Assembly: GCF_000002595.2 (NCBI RefSeq)
Contig: NC_057010.1
Coordinates: 1,444,190 to 1,508,189 of the forward strand
Source of the DNA: Chlamydomonas reinhardtii
Taxonomy: Eukaryota; Chlorophyta; Chlorophyceae; Chlamydomonadales; Chlamydomonadaceae
DNA: 64,000 nt
Reading direction: 5' to 3'
Part shown: positions 35,001-45,748 of the stretch, piece after piece
Layout of the letters: each line of letters begins with the position of its first letter
Numbering within the stretch: the first letter of the stretch is position 1
Translations under genes and position numbers: made by a program
The notes under the pieces: model-generated
The model's database searches: none
What the model saw: only the letters and a program-made list of their open reading frames with translations
Told to the model about the DNA's origin: nothing

Positions 35001-38000
35001 GGGATGAACCCGCGGAGCTGCGGCGGGCGCAGCCGGAGCTTTCGGAAGCGGTGCTGAGGGTGAGTGTGTCGGGTGTGGAGTGGGGGCCCAATCAAAGGCA
35101 AATCGGAACAGGTGGGAGGTCGAAGCGAGCTTGTCAAGACGACAGGGCGTGGCCGGGTAAGGCATGCCGAGCGCCAAAGGAGCAATGCGTCGGGGGGGCA
35201 CGTGCCGACTTGGGACAGACCTTACGGCTAGCTGATCCTTTATGCCCGCTCTTGTCGCTCTTGTCGGCCTCTCCTCCGCCTCACAGCACGCGATGCGCAC
35301 CTTCCACGAGGTCTCGGAGACGCTGCTAGAATTCTTCGAGGCCGCAGCGGGCGGCCCGGCAGGCAGCTCGGCGGCGCCCGGCACCGCCACCGCCGCCGAG
35401 CCCGGGTCCGTGGCGACGGCGGCGGCGGCGGCCGCTTCCGACCCCGAGGAGGAGCCGGTGCAGGTGCCGGCGGTGCTGCTGCTGGGCGCGGCGCGGGTGC
35501 TGGGGCGATATTTTGCTGAGGCACCGCAGGTGCGTGCAGCTCTTCACTGTGTAGTTTGGCTTGCTGTGTTGCCTTGTGTGAGTGCTCTGACTCCGTGTTG
35601 CTCTGCGTGGCACCTTTCCAGCACGGTTAGCCGAGCTGTTACGGCAGCATGTGCAGTGTGGGAAAACTAGCTTTGTTGCTCTCCTTTTGCGTGGCCCCGC
35701 TCCAGCACGGTGAGCCACTTCATCATGGTATGTGCGTTGCGGGAAAACGACGAGGGACCCTTGACCTAGAGGCTCACTTGCAGCGTACCATGTGTGTCGT
35801 GCTTGCTGCCTCAGGCAATGCTGTCCGAAAAGGTGCTGGCGGCGCTGCCTGCGGTCATGGCAGTGCGGAGCGAGGCGGCGGCGGCGGCGGCGGCTGGGGG
35901 CGTAGGGCCGAGCGAGGAGGATGCATACGCGCTGACCTTCCTGCTGCCAGGGCTTCTGCAGGTGCGAGCGGCCGGGAGGAGGAGGGAATGGGTGATCGAA
36001 ATGATAACGGGCACACACGCTTTGGCGTGTCCGGCTTTGCGGTCAAAGCCCTCTGACCTACGGTATCTGCCTTATCAAGACCTTGCACTTGCGCCTTCGC
36101 CTGGCCCCGCGTGCTTGCTGTGTTTAGACGTGCGGCCACCTGAGCAATGCACCCATGTGATCATGGCCACGCCCATGTCTACACAGGTCACGGTAAACAG
36201 TCGCTTTGCTGCATCGCATACACTGTCTTTGCGCTATATTTTCCTTGTGCTCTTTAACACAGGTCACGGGTGAGGGCTGCCAGGGCCGGGCCGAGGCGTG
36301 CAAGGCGCTGCAGGCGGTTCCGGCAGCGCTGGAGGCGTGTGTGGCGTACCTAGGGCACTGCGTGCGTCGCGACGCCGCCGCCGCCGCCTTCCTGGACGCG
36401 CGCCTGCCGCACCCGCAGCAGACGCAAGGTGGGAACTGCGTGAGGTCGGCGCCTTGGCTTGCTGGCAGCATCCTGAGCACACGCGGAGCGTGTGCGATAC
36501 TCTGGCCGCATGATGCTGCAGTTCGCATGTGCCGAAGGGTATGACGGTTTGCGCTGACATCATTGTTGCTGCATATCTGCAGGGACAGCTGCGGAAGCGG
36601 AAGCGGCGACGGTGGCGGCCGTCCGCGCGTCTCCGGCGCTGGCAGCGGCGTGCGCCGAGGCCGCGTCTGCGGAGGCGGGCCTGGCTGATGTGTGCATGCT
36701 GCTGTGCAACCTGGTGCAGCCGGCAGCGCTGGCGGCGGCGTGCGGGCGGCGCGCCGGCACCGCGGGTAAGTGCCCGGCTGCATGACTCATGTGGCTGCTT
36801 GCTTATGAAGGGAGCCGATGTGATTGATAATGTGGATGGCACATACGGCGGCGTGCATGCGCACGCTAACGGGGTTATGTTGCTGTGTATGCGTGTGGGC
36901 AGGCGGTGCGGCCGATGGCGCCTGGGCCGCGGTGCGGAGGACTGTCGGCAGCGCGGGCCCGGGTGCTGTTGCCGCCGTGGAGGCTGCTGCTACAGCCGGT
37001 GCGGCGGAGCTGTCACCGGTGCTGGCACTGCTGCAGCCGGCGGTCTGGCTGGTGGTGCGGTGGGCGGAGGCGCGGAACCGCACATTGCAGGTTTGTGCAA
37101 GAGTGGGGGCAAGGCACTACTTTCTGCATCATGCTATCTCAAGTTCGTCGAGTCACTTGCAGATATGACCAATACCGTAACGCATCGCATCGCCTTCACT
37201 CTCAGGTTCTGGCGGGGCTGGACGTGCTTGTGTCGAGTCGCAGCGGCGGCGCCAGCAGCCGCGGTACCAGCGGCGATGCGGGCGCAGAGTGCGCGGCGGC
37301 GCGGGCACTGGCAGCGGTGCAGCTGGCGCCGCGCGCGCTCCTCTGCCCCGCCTGCCTCGCATCCATCGCTGTCGCCGCCACCATGCGGCGCCTCGCCGAC
37401 GCGTCACCCGGCCCCTTGCCTTCGACTGGGCCACAGCACGCCAGCAGCCCTGTGGCCGGGGCAGCCGCGGCCATCCTGCCGCCGGCGCTGATCGAGGGCG
37501 TGTGCCGGTTAGCCGTGGCAGCGGCGGCGTCGGGTGCTTCATTGGAACTGGCGTCGCTGCAAAGGGCCTTGGAAGCCAGCGAGGAGTGGCGTCAGACAGA
37601 GGAGCGGCTACTGCAGCGAGCGCGGGGCCAGGACAGCTGCCAGCCATCTGGGTCGGCACCGGCGGGGCCGGAGGTGGACATGGGCGGGGAGGGTGGTGTG
37701 CCGGAGGGCGTGCGGGCCGGATGGCTGACGGCGGCGGCGGCACACGCCGACTTTGCAGGTGACGGTGTGGCGTGCTGGGAGCGGCTTCTGGGGGCGCTGG
37801 CGCAGGTGGTGGAAGTGAGCGATGCGGCGCGGGCGCTGGCACGGGCGGCGCCAGCGGTTCAGGGGCTGGCTTCAGCCGCGGCGGCGGTGCAGGCGGCAGG
37901 GGTCGGCGGGGCAGGAAGAGGCGGCGCGGGGCCGGCCGTGTCGGGTCCGGCGCGGGAGCTGCTGCAGGATGTGAACCTGGCGCTGTTGCTACAGGTGGTG

Positions 38001-38018
38001 GCGGCGGCGGGGCGGTGA
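32054..38018 (+). CDS. Neurochondrin-family protein (11 exons)
   Basis: Exons 32054-32154, 32272-32395, 32651-32809, 33057-34133, 34436-35059, 35287-35529, 35815-35961, 36263-36428, 36583-36765, 36903-37090, 37206-38018; all phases close, giving 1274 residues. The N-terminus carries the family signature (CLELLKGPGDERRFVGLLLV, then RRVLDALGWTFLQRLLLP), followed by armadillo-like helices throughout (VGNRRLLASPQ, LKHAAIELAALTVGVV, ELGMLLHDAM, RTFHEVSETLLEFFEAA, LTFLLPGLLQVTGEGCQG). Animal neurochondrin is a cytosolic regulator of signalling and neurite growth; plant and algal homologues are of unknown role. The protein is much longer than animal members because of Ala/Gly/Gln-rich linkers. TGTAA lies about 100 bases after the stop. 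Confidence 0.9.
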
Positions 38019-38120
38019 GAGCAGTGCCGTGAGGGGTACCGGAGGTCCGGAGCGGTAGTGGGAGATGAGGCGGCGAGGGGGGAGCAGCGGCGTGGACTGT
38101 GCCATAAGCTGGACAGTGGC

Positions 38121-38125
38121 TGTAA
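38121..38125 (+). terminator. TGTAA polyadenylation signal of the neurochondrin-family gene
   Basis: 103 bases after the stop codon. Confidence 0.7.
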
Positions 38126-38708
38126 GCCTCCTTCCCCAAACCCCACAGACCCCGCAGCACACCGCCGGCCGTAACACTGATAGCAAGATAAGATAAGATA
38201 AGATCACACATACGGTACTATTACATTGCGGCTGTGGCGCCGGCATGACTCCCTGACGCTCTCGGTCCCGGTTGACCGCATCACACCATCCTTGAACATC
38301 GCAACAGCTGCAATCGCCATGTGGGCATGTTTCCAGATACCTAGCTTGGCATGTTAACCGGCGCGTCGCGGCATCCTGGAAGGACCAGGGTCTGGCCTGG
38401 CGCCGTAGCCTGACTTATCGCTGTAGACCAATGCATCGTGCCGTGGCCCGCCCAAGGGCCCGCCGTGGCCGGCGGCCGTCGCTTGTCAACCCAAAATCAT
38501 AAACATGCATACAAGTTGAATGGACGAAATCACCACACCCAGTGAATTGACACAGGGAAGTATGAAGCCGCGCACCTTGCGTCTCTTCATGGCCGCCTCT
38601 CAACCTGCACTCGTCAATACGGGAATCCCCTGGAACAATTTCTCACTTCCCTATGCACATCATACAAGATCATACTCAACAACCCTCGCACTGTTCCATT
38701 GCACACAC

Positions 38709-38713
38709 TTACA
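38709..38713 (-). terminator. TGTAA polyadenylation signal of the unrecognised minus-strand gene
   Basis: TTACA on the + strand, about 270 bases after the stop at 38981. Confidence 0.55.
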
Positions 38714-38980
38714 TTCGCGGCCTGTGCCCTCCCCTCCCTTCCCTAGCTCATCCCGCCACGCCACGCCGCGCGCAGTGCTCTCCTCTTCCACCCTCTCCAC
38801 CCTCCACCCAACACCACTTCCGCTGCGCCTCACCTGATCACGCTCGCCCTAATCTACTGGCCCCTCCCAACCCTTGCGCCCTCGCCCTCCTCGTCGGGCC
38901 CGGGCATGCCGGTACCCTGCACGATCACCCACCCCATCATCTTCATGCAGCACGTCCAACCGCCCACCCTCCCTGCCCCT

Positions 38981-39985
38981 TCATCGCCACGCCACGCCGT
39001 CCATGACCACGTCCAAGTGCTCCACCCCCAGCAGCGCCGCCAGCTGGTGCTCGCCCAGCAGTGCCGCGCGCGGCGAGTGGCTGAGCGCGCGCGCGCGGTA
39101 GCTCATGCTGCTGCAGCTCCACTCCGCCAAGTGCACCGTGCGCAACGTACGCCACAGCTCAGCGCCGCTGCCAGGCTGCTGCTGCGACTGCTGCTGTTGC
39201 TGCTGTTGTCCAGGCGCGGTCGTAGAAACGGTGGCGGAGCTGGGCTGGAGCGGCGCAGATTTTTGCGGCTGGTCGCCAAGCCCAGGCGCTGTCGCGCTGG
39301 CGAGCGGCGGGTGCCCCGCCCTCCCGGCTGCTCGCGCAAACGCCGCATCTGCGCCTCCCGCTCTGGACCTGCCACTGCCGCTACTGCTGCTACTGCTGCT
39401 ACTGCTGCTACTGCCGCCTAGCTGCGCACGCGCGCCTGCTGACACCGCTGCGCTCTGCGCCGCCGCCATCACGACCTCCACCTGGGCCTCGGCCTCCCCA
39501 TCCGACGACTCTGCTCCTGGCCTTGTCCTGGTCCCTGGCCCGCCCTCCTCGCCTACCAGCGGCGCTGCCTTCCCCGCCTGTCTCGCCCCAGGCACAGCCA
39601 AAGGGGCTGCCTGCCGCACGGCCCGCTCCCACGCGCCCTCCTCCACCAGCTGCTCCAGCCTGGCCAGGTTGCCTGTGACCAGCTGCACACGCCCACCGCC
39701 ACCCGAGCCGCGCGCGGGACCGGTGCTGCCACGTGCTGATGCGTCCGCTGCCTCGCCGCGCGCCGCCGCCGCCTCACGGACCACTCGCGCCACCACCTCG
39801 CACCAGCTCTCCTCAAACACCGGGATAAGCGCGGGCGATGACGGCTGCACCGACGCGGCCCAGACGCGCTGCAGCTCCGCTGCCGCCGCCGCCGTCCCGG
39901 AGCTGCCGCCGCTGCTGCTGTTGCTGCTACTGCTTGCGGAGCCTGCTGCTGCTGCCTGCTCTTGACCGCCTGCATAAGACTGAGG

Positions 39986-40022
<37 letters not shown>

Positions 40023-41891
40023 GGGCTGGGGATGAGGCCGCAGCGCTCCATGACGCGGAGGCCCAGCGCCGGCGGCAGTGTGGACGTGAGCAGCAGCGGG
40101 CTTGCGGCGGGGCGGCTGCAGCCCTTGAGCGCCTCCACCGCCGTCACGTGCGGCCGTACAGCCTCCAGGCAGGCCTGAGAGCGGGAGAGCGGGAGCGCGA
40201 GAGCTTGGACGCGGGCCAATCACAGGGCCGTGTCGGCCGCAGGCCCACCTTGACCAACTCCGGTGCCAACCCATGCACCGGAAGAGCTGTCGTTTTGGCA
40301 GAGAACAAACAGGTCACCCGAGCGCAACGGACGACCCACCTGCAGCTCCTGCTCATCCGCCATGAGTGCGGTCTGCGCTGCCGCGAAGGCGCCACGTGTC
40401 CGTGCCAACAGCTCATCCCGCCCGCCGCGCTGCTGCGCCGCGACGGCGCTGAACCCGCTTGGTTGCGGCGCCTGGGCTGTTGTGCCGTGTTGTCCGCCCG
40501 CTTGTTGTTGCTGTTGTTGCGCTTGCTGCGCTTGCAGCTGCGCCTGCTCCTCCTCCAAAGACCAGCGCAGCAGGCACGAGTCCATAACCACAGGCCTGGC
40601 GCGGGAGGGAAGCAACGACGCAGCCATCGGCGTGCCTCAATACCACGGTACCACCCAAGATGCATCATACCATCACAGAGCAAACACCACCATGCTACCG
40701 TATTATGTGGAGCCGTTTGCATCTCAATGGCTGCAGCGTTGCGCAGTCCCGCAACTCGCCGCTGGGCCATCGCGAGGCGTTCTGCGGGGCCTCTCACCAG
40801 TGCTCCGCGATCTCCGCGACCAGCAGCGGCCGGCTGCCGCTGTGCCGCACCGCGCGGCCCACCACCGGGCCCTCCCTGCCCGCAGTGCTGCGGGCGCCTG
40901 CATAGATACGTAAGAAACACGCGCACAAATGGTTCGTGTTTCCACAGCCCCCAGGGCCTCCAGGCCCCGTAGTGCAATACGGTAGCCCAGTTCTGCGGTG
41001 GACCCTGTGCTCCCCCCTCCAGCGCAGGCTGGCGCCCAATGGCCCTCTCCCACTTCTCCCACTTCTCCGACTTCTCCTACTTAAGCCGGCCAAGCAGCAC
41101 CTCAACCAGCCCGCCCGCAACGCCCGCGGCTCCCATGCCCCGCGTACGATAGCGCAACCCACAACTTACAACCCACCGCCCACAGCGCCCACGGCCACAT
41201 CCCAAATCCCAAATCCCAAATCCCACAGCAGCAGCCCATGGCGGCGGCCGCCGCGCCTGCGCCACGCACCAATGACTCCCTCGTCCGCCAGCAGGCGCAC
41301 CAGCACCACAGCCTGGTGCGGCTCGGCCAGCACCGGCAGGATGGGGCGGGCCTTCTCCACGTACAGCGCCACCGGCCCGACCTGCGGGGCCGACAGGGGG
41401 TTGCAGACATGATGCGTGCGTGTACTTGAGATGATGCTGGTACATGTGCAGCGCTCAGTCCGGGCCAGCTAGCGCTGGCCCGCGCCAGCACACGGCGCGT
41501 GCGCCGGGCAGGGTGCTGTAGGCATGCGCACGCACGCAATGCATACACACACGCGCACACGTTTGCGCGGCACGCCTCGCACCGTCGCCCTTACTACAGG
41601 TGACCCCAGCCTTCTTCAGTGATCCCGCCCAATCCCGCCTACCACTCGCTCCGGCCACAGCGTGCCCGCAGCGTCGTAAGCCGCACGGACAATGAGGGGC
41701 GCCAGGTCCGCCACCGAGTCAAGGCTAAAAGCCAACACGTCGCACGTCGCTGCGCTCGCTGACACGCTGCGGACTTCTGCATGTGAAGGTCTATGTTTGA
41801 TGTGGAAGGCGTGAAGGCTTCGCGCACCAGGCGCGACGGAGCGCCGGGCGCCCGAAGCGCACTGACGCGCGCTAGAACCCCGTAAGATCAT
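38981..41891 (-). CDS. Unrecognised 636-aa protein (5 exons)
   Basis: Exons 41891-41643, 41381-41270, 40897-40798, 40595-40340, 40174-38981; every phase closes. I do not recognise the family. Conserved-looking, non-repetitive parts are DVLAFSLDSVADLAPLIVRA, VALYVEKARPILPVLAEPHQ, AVVLVRLLADEGVIGARST and the C-terminal LRTVHLAEWSCSSMSYRARA, with LLGEHQLAALLGVEHLDVV near the end. Helix-rich composition and a pattern of short helical blocks separated by polyGln (CAG repeat at about 39989-40022) and polySer/Ala linkers suggest a scaffold or tethering-complex subunit, but that is a guess. The first 60 residues are basic and Ser/Ala-rich (MILRGSSARQCASGARRSVA) and could be an organelle targeting peptide or wrongly called 5' sequence; the start is the least certain part. 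It is head to head with the phosphopantetheinyl transferase gene. Confidence 0.72.
39989..40022. repeat. (CTG/CAG)n repeat encoding polyglutamine
   Basis: About 11 units in exon 5 of the unrecognised minus-strand gene. It is read as CAG, giving Gln, on the coding strand. Confidence 0.92.
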
Positions 41892-42190
41892 CCGTATGTG
41901 AACGCAATTAGGCAACTATACTACAGTTAACGGGCTGCGATAGGGCGTTCGCGACCGATCTCCGTCTCGCGAGTCGATGCAAGCATGGCGTGCCTCGGCC
42001 CCTCGGCCGCTCCAACAAAACGATGGGCGCTTGGCGAGTACTTTCGGCGCTATTACAGAGCGATGCAGATGACAGTGCTTCGCCAGCGGGCGCTGTATGC
42101 AAGTCTGGCGAGCAGGGTTTTTGATGTCGGTTAAGCCAATGTCGACAGCTCGACTTTACATCAAATACATCCTATGCTAGTGACCTCAGC
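41892..42190. promoter_or_regulatory. Bidirectional promoter region
   Basis: 299 bases between divergent start codons of the unrecognised minus-strand gene and the phosphopantetheinyl transferase gene. No motif is assigned. Confidence 0.5.
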
Positions 42191-44302
42191 ATGGCAGTCC
42201 CGCCTACGTCCCTTCGCTGGGTTGTGGACTTGGATGCTGAAATGGCGGGAGGGCTTTTCCAGCGGCACCTGGCGCTACTTCCGACCCCGGAGCGGCAACA
42301 AGTGAGTTTAGTTGCTTATCGGCGCAACTGACTCTGACCACGGGACCCGCCCGGACGTGCTGCCGCTAGGTGCTGGAGTTCCTGCAGCCCGCCGACCAGT
42401 GCCGCGCGCTAGCCAGTCGCATCATGCAGCGCTGTGCCGTCACTGCGGCGCTGGGCGTGGCGTGGCCAGAGGTGGCGCTGGCGCGCACCAAGGGCCGCAA
42501 GCCGTTCACCACCAACGCCAAGCCGCCGCACGCCCCCAACTTCAACTTCAACGTTTCCCACGAGGCAAGCTACTTTAAACAGCAGACACAAGCGTGCAGC
42601 GCCGGCTAGTTATTGTGCGTGCTCCCCTCCGCTCGTCCAGCGCTTGCGCGCCGCGCCTGCCGTGCGTATTAAGGCGCACAGCGTGTTGGCGCCTCGCACG
42701 CCGAAGTGGCTAAGCAACTCGGGCAACTGGAGTGCAGCTTCTGACAACAGTCACAACACCCAACCGGGTGCCACTGACGCGACCGGTATTGACACTTCCG
42801 ACGCAGGGGCGGTACGTCGTGCTGGCTGCGGAGCCGCTGGCGCTGGTGGGTGTGGACGTGGCGGCGCCGCGATCGGCGCGGCCGGGGCCGGCGGCGGCGC
42901 GGCCGCTGGACCAGCACCTGCGCATCTTCCGACCGCAGCTGGCGGACAGCGAGGTAGGGCTGGAGAGGAAGGTGGGGATACAATGGTTGTAGATGCCAGT
43001 GCGGAAGACAGAAGTGGGGGCCTATGCGTGGGCAGGAGCGGCGGATGATTGCGAAAGTGAGCCAATTCAGGAGGCAGGGAGCGCGGCGGCCAACCGCCAC
43101 GTCACAAGCAGTGAAGCAGAGCGTTTAGGTTTTTGTTGCAACTGCAGTATCTTCCCCTAGCCTTGGGGTGCCTGACATGCATGCCAACTTGGTTTCGTCT
43201 GGTGTGCAGTGGGCGCTGTTGGAGGGACTGGCCGGAAGTGCGCAGCGGCAGGAGGCGGCGTTCCAGAGCCTGTGGAGCCTGAAGGAGGTAAGGCACGCGG
43301 GCAATAAGGCATCGGGGGCAGGCAAGGCGCCCACTAGGATACGGCGCGCATGCATGCATGGATGCACGCGCAGGCTGTCCCCTCCTGTAGCATCGCAAAC
43401 TGGCTCTGTAGAAAGTGCGATATGTGGCGCCTCAAGTGCCGCGTGGTACCAAACGTCAAGATTAGTCATGTCCACACTGCAGACGACGCCTCAGCCCTGT
43501 GATGGGTCTCTTCTACTCGTTTCATTAGTCCCGTGACCAGCCCTTCTGGCACCACACCACTCCCATATCTGCACCAGGCGTTCATCAAGGCCCGCGGCGA
43601 CGGCCTGGGCTTTTCGCCGCTGAGCCGAGCGGCCTTCGAGCTGCCGCAGCCTGGCGACTGCAGTGGGGATTCCGTAACGCAGCCATCGGCGGCACCCACA
43701 GTCCCCGACGCCCCCAGCACAGTGCGGTCGGCCACGCTCGTGCTGGACGGCGTACGGCAGCTTAGGTGCACATGGGCATAGGGTTGGAGAGCACACAGGG
43801 ATGCACACCCAAGGAATTGGCGCGGCCCTCGTGTCCTTGAATTGCCGTCTGCGTGTGATGCACTGCCCGGTACCCGATAAGAAGAAGCAGGCATCGGCCA
43901 CACGCAAGCACTTGTTGAGTGTGCCGAGCCTATGTATAAACTAACAAATCCGTTCTTGTCCCCGCAATCCCGCAGGTGGCGCTTCGAGCTGCACATGCTT
44001 CCCGGACACCACTGTGCGGCGGTGGCGCTGGGTCCGGCCGCCGAGGCAGTCGACGAGTGGGGGGTGAGTGGGACGTAATGGCCAAGGCACGCCGCCTATG
44101 TGTTGGCGTACCACTCTGCTTGCTAGGCCTCAGCATCGCCACGACTCGAAACAACGTCGCGTGCTGCTCGCAGGTCTTCAAGGCAACACTGGGGTTTCCA
44201 GGGTATGCGCCCGGCCACACCGCATCAAGCGGCGCCTGCCCCACGTTCCAGGCCCTCTCATTACGTCAGTTGTTAATGCAGGCGGGCGTGGCGGAGGGGT
44301 AA
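42191..44302 (+). CDS. 4'-phosphopantetheinyl transferase (7 exons)
   Basis: Exons 42191-42301, 42370-42564, 42807-42953, 43210-43287, 43578-43765, 43976-44063, 44174-44302; phases close, giving 311 residues. It transfers the phosphopantetheine arm of CoA to a serine of acyl carrier or other carrier proteins. Sfp/AASDHPPT-type motifs appear in order: GRKPFTTNAKPPHAPNFNFN, VSHEGRYVVLA, VGVDV (metal-binding Asp near residue 119) and WSLKEAFIKARGDGL (catalytic Glu/Lys). The length fits the eukaryotic cytosolic class, which serves many carrier proteins. No clear transit peptide is seen (MAVPPTSLRWVVDLDAEM). Intron 2 uses a GC donor (GAG|GCAAGC) with a normal AG acceptor. TGTAA follows 42 bases after the stop. 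Confidence 0.94.
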
Positions 44303-44344
44303 CTCCAGACCGGCAGGCAGACAGCTGGGACGCTAATGGCGCCG

Positions 44345-44349
44345 TGTAA
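44345..44349 (+). terminator. TGTAA polyadenylation signal of the phosphopantetheinyl transferase gene
   Basis: 42 bases after the stop codon. Confidence 0.78.
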
Positions 44350-44438
44350 AGGGTCGTGGCACGCGTAGGCAAGCACCCATAACGCGGAATGGCGGGCGAG
44401 GCTTGGCAGCGACAATCTTTCTGGGGGTCAAGTTGTAT

Positions 44439-44470
44439 CTGCGTTAAGCTAGAGCGCTAGCTTAACGCAG
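44439..44470. repeat. 32-bp near-perfect palindrome
   Basis: Arms CTGCGTTAAGCTAG and CTAGCTTAACGCAG flank a 4-base centre. It could form a 14-bp hairpin. It is not followed by a U-rich tract and has no known role here. Confidence 0.9.
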
Positions 44471-45748
44471 TGCGTGAGAGGGCCCAGTTGCAGGTAGGCC
44501 AGGGTCTAATTTCCTGTCTAACTTCCAAACGGTGTCATCGATATGCGTCGCGCGAGAAGGTAGATGTACTGGAGTGTATGATTAAGATGTTGTGCAAAGA
44601 GAGCAAGTGTGGCCAATGCTCATCAATGGAAGCATTCATGGGCCCGGGGGTGAGACTCGGTGCTGCGCCCGCATTGTTGTGGTCAAGTCTCTCCTCTCAG
44701 TCCGACCCCCCACACGGCGTAGGGGTCTGAAGTCCACCAACTCCTCACACACCCCAAGGAAGGGACGTAAGCCCCCCTGGCTACGCTTTACCCAGCAGCC
44801 ACAGCGACAGAGCGCCCCATCAAAGGCTCGAGGTAGAATCGAGGGCGCTGCCGGACCGGACCGGTGGAAGTCCGGCGCGTGAATGTGCTAGACATGCAGT
44901 CTAGAACCGCACACGCGTGCAAGAGCCGCACTGAACAGTAGAGACCAACCACAGCCAACCACGTGCGCAGCCTAACTAGCTCAACTTCAACTTCAGCTTC
45001 AGCTTCATCCTCCAGACCAGTCCTCAGGCTCCAGCATCCAGTCTCCAGAGCAGCGGCGACCTGCGAGCGTTGCATGGCCGGGTCGAGCGTTGAAGGGGTC
45101 GAGCGTTGAAGGGGCGCGCTGGCGCATGGCACCTATACGAACAAATTATGGTTCCGAAGCGCGGTTTCGAAGCGCGAAACGCAGGCATTGAGCCAAACCG
45201 TAGGCATCCTCGCCCTGCATCCTCGCCCCGCCTCGGAACGGCGTAAACTCGCCCGCAGTCTACTGCCCACCAACCATGGCTCACCTGGAAGTCGTCCGCG
45301 TGCTTGGAGCTCCTGGCGCGGGCGCTGCGGGCAGGTAGAAACGCACGCGACACGACACGCGTCAGAACAACGACTGGCGGTGCTGTGGCGCTATTTAATG
45401 TCTGCAAAGCTCACCCTGTATGGCTGGAGTCGGCTGGGAAAGGGAGTTGGCGGTTGCGGCGCGGGCAATTTAGAATGGAATGCAATCGCGATGGGAATGC
45501 CTGCTGTGCCAGTGCAAAGTGGCCTAACTGGTAGCATAGTCAAACAAACACAGACATTTCTATCTGCGCCGTTTCTCTTGGGCTCGTGAGACCGACTGCG
45601 GCGTGCGAACGACTCGGGCAAATCCAGTCGCTTGTGTAATTTTTGGCGTCAAGCACAGGTCTAAGGTTGCGCATCGTTCCAGGCCGTGCCTATAAGGAGC
45701 GAGGCGCTTTGTGAGAGGAAGGGTTGTTTGTGTTCATTAGCCCCTGCG

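Larger units (their letters stand above)
38019..38980. other. Convergent intergenic region
   Basis: 3' UTRs of the neurochondrin-family gene and the unrecognised minus-strand gene. It holds TGTAA at 38121-38125 (+), TTACA at 38709-38713 (TGTAA on the minus strand) and a short AAGAT array at 38184-38206. No gene is seen. Confidence 0.55.
44303..45748. other. Intergenic region with palindrome and short repeats
   Basis: TGTAA of the previous gene lies at 44345-44349. A 32-bp palindrome is at 44439-44470. Between 44690 and 45250 there are several short direct repeats (GGTCGAGCGTTGAAGGG twice near 45090-45120; GCATCCTCGCCC twice near 45207-45230; CTTCAGCTTCAACTTCA-like runs near 44985). ORFs over 45024-45589 lack protein-like patterns. 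The right end is the leader of the first HAD phosphatase gene. Confidence 0.5.

Noticed and set aside
45024-45589. Overlapping ORFs on both strands before phosphatase paralog A
   Set aside because: Neither has an ATG-led, protein-like sequence. The region is built of short direct repeats.
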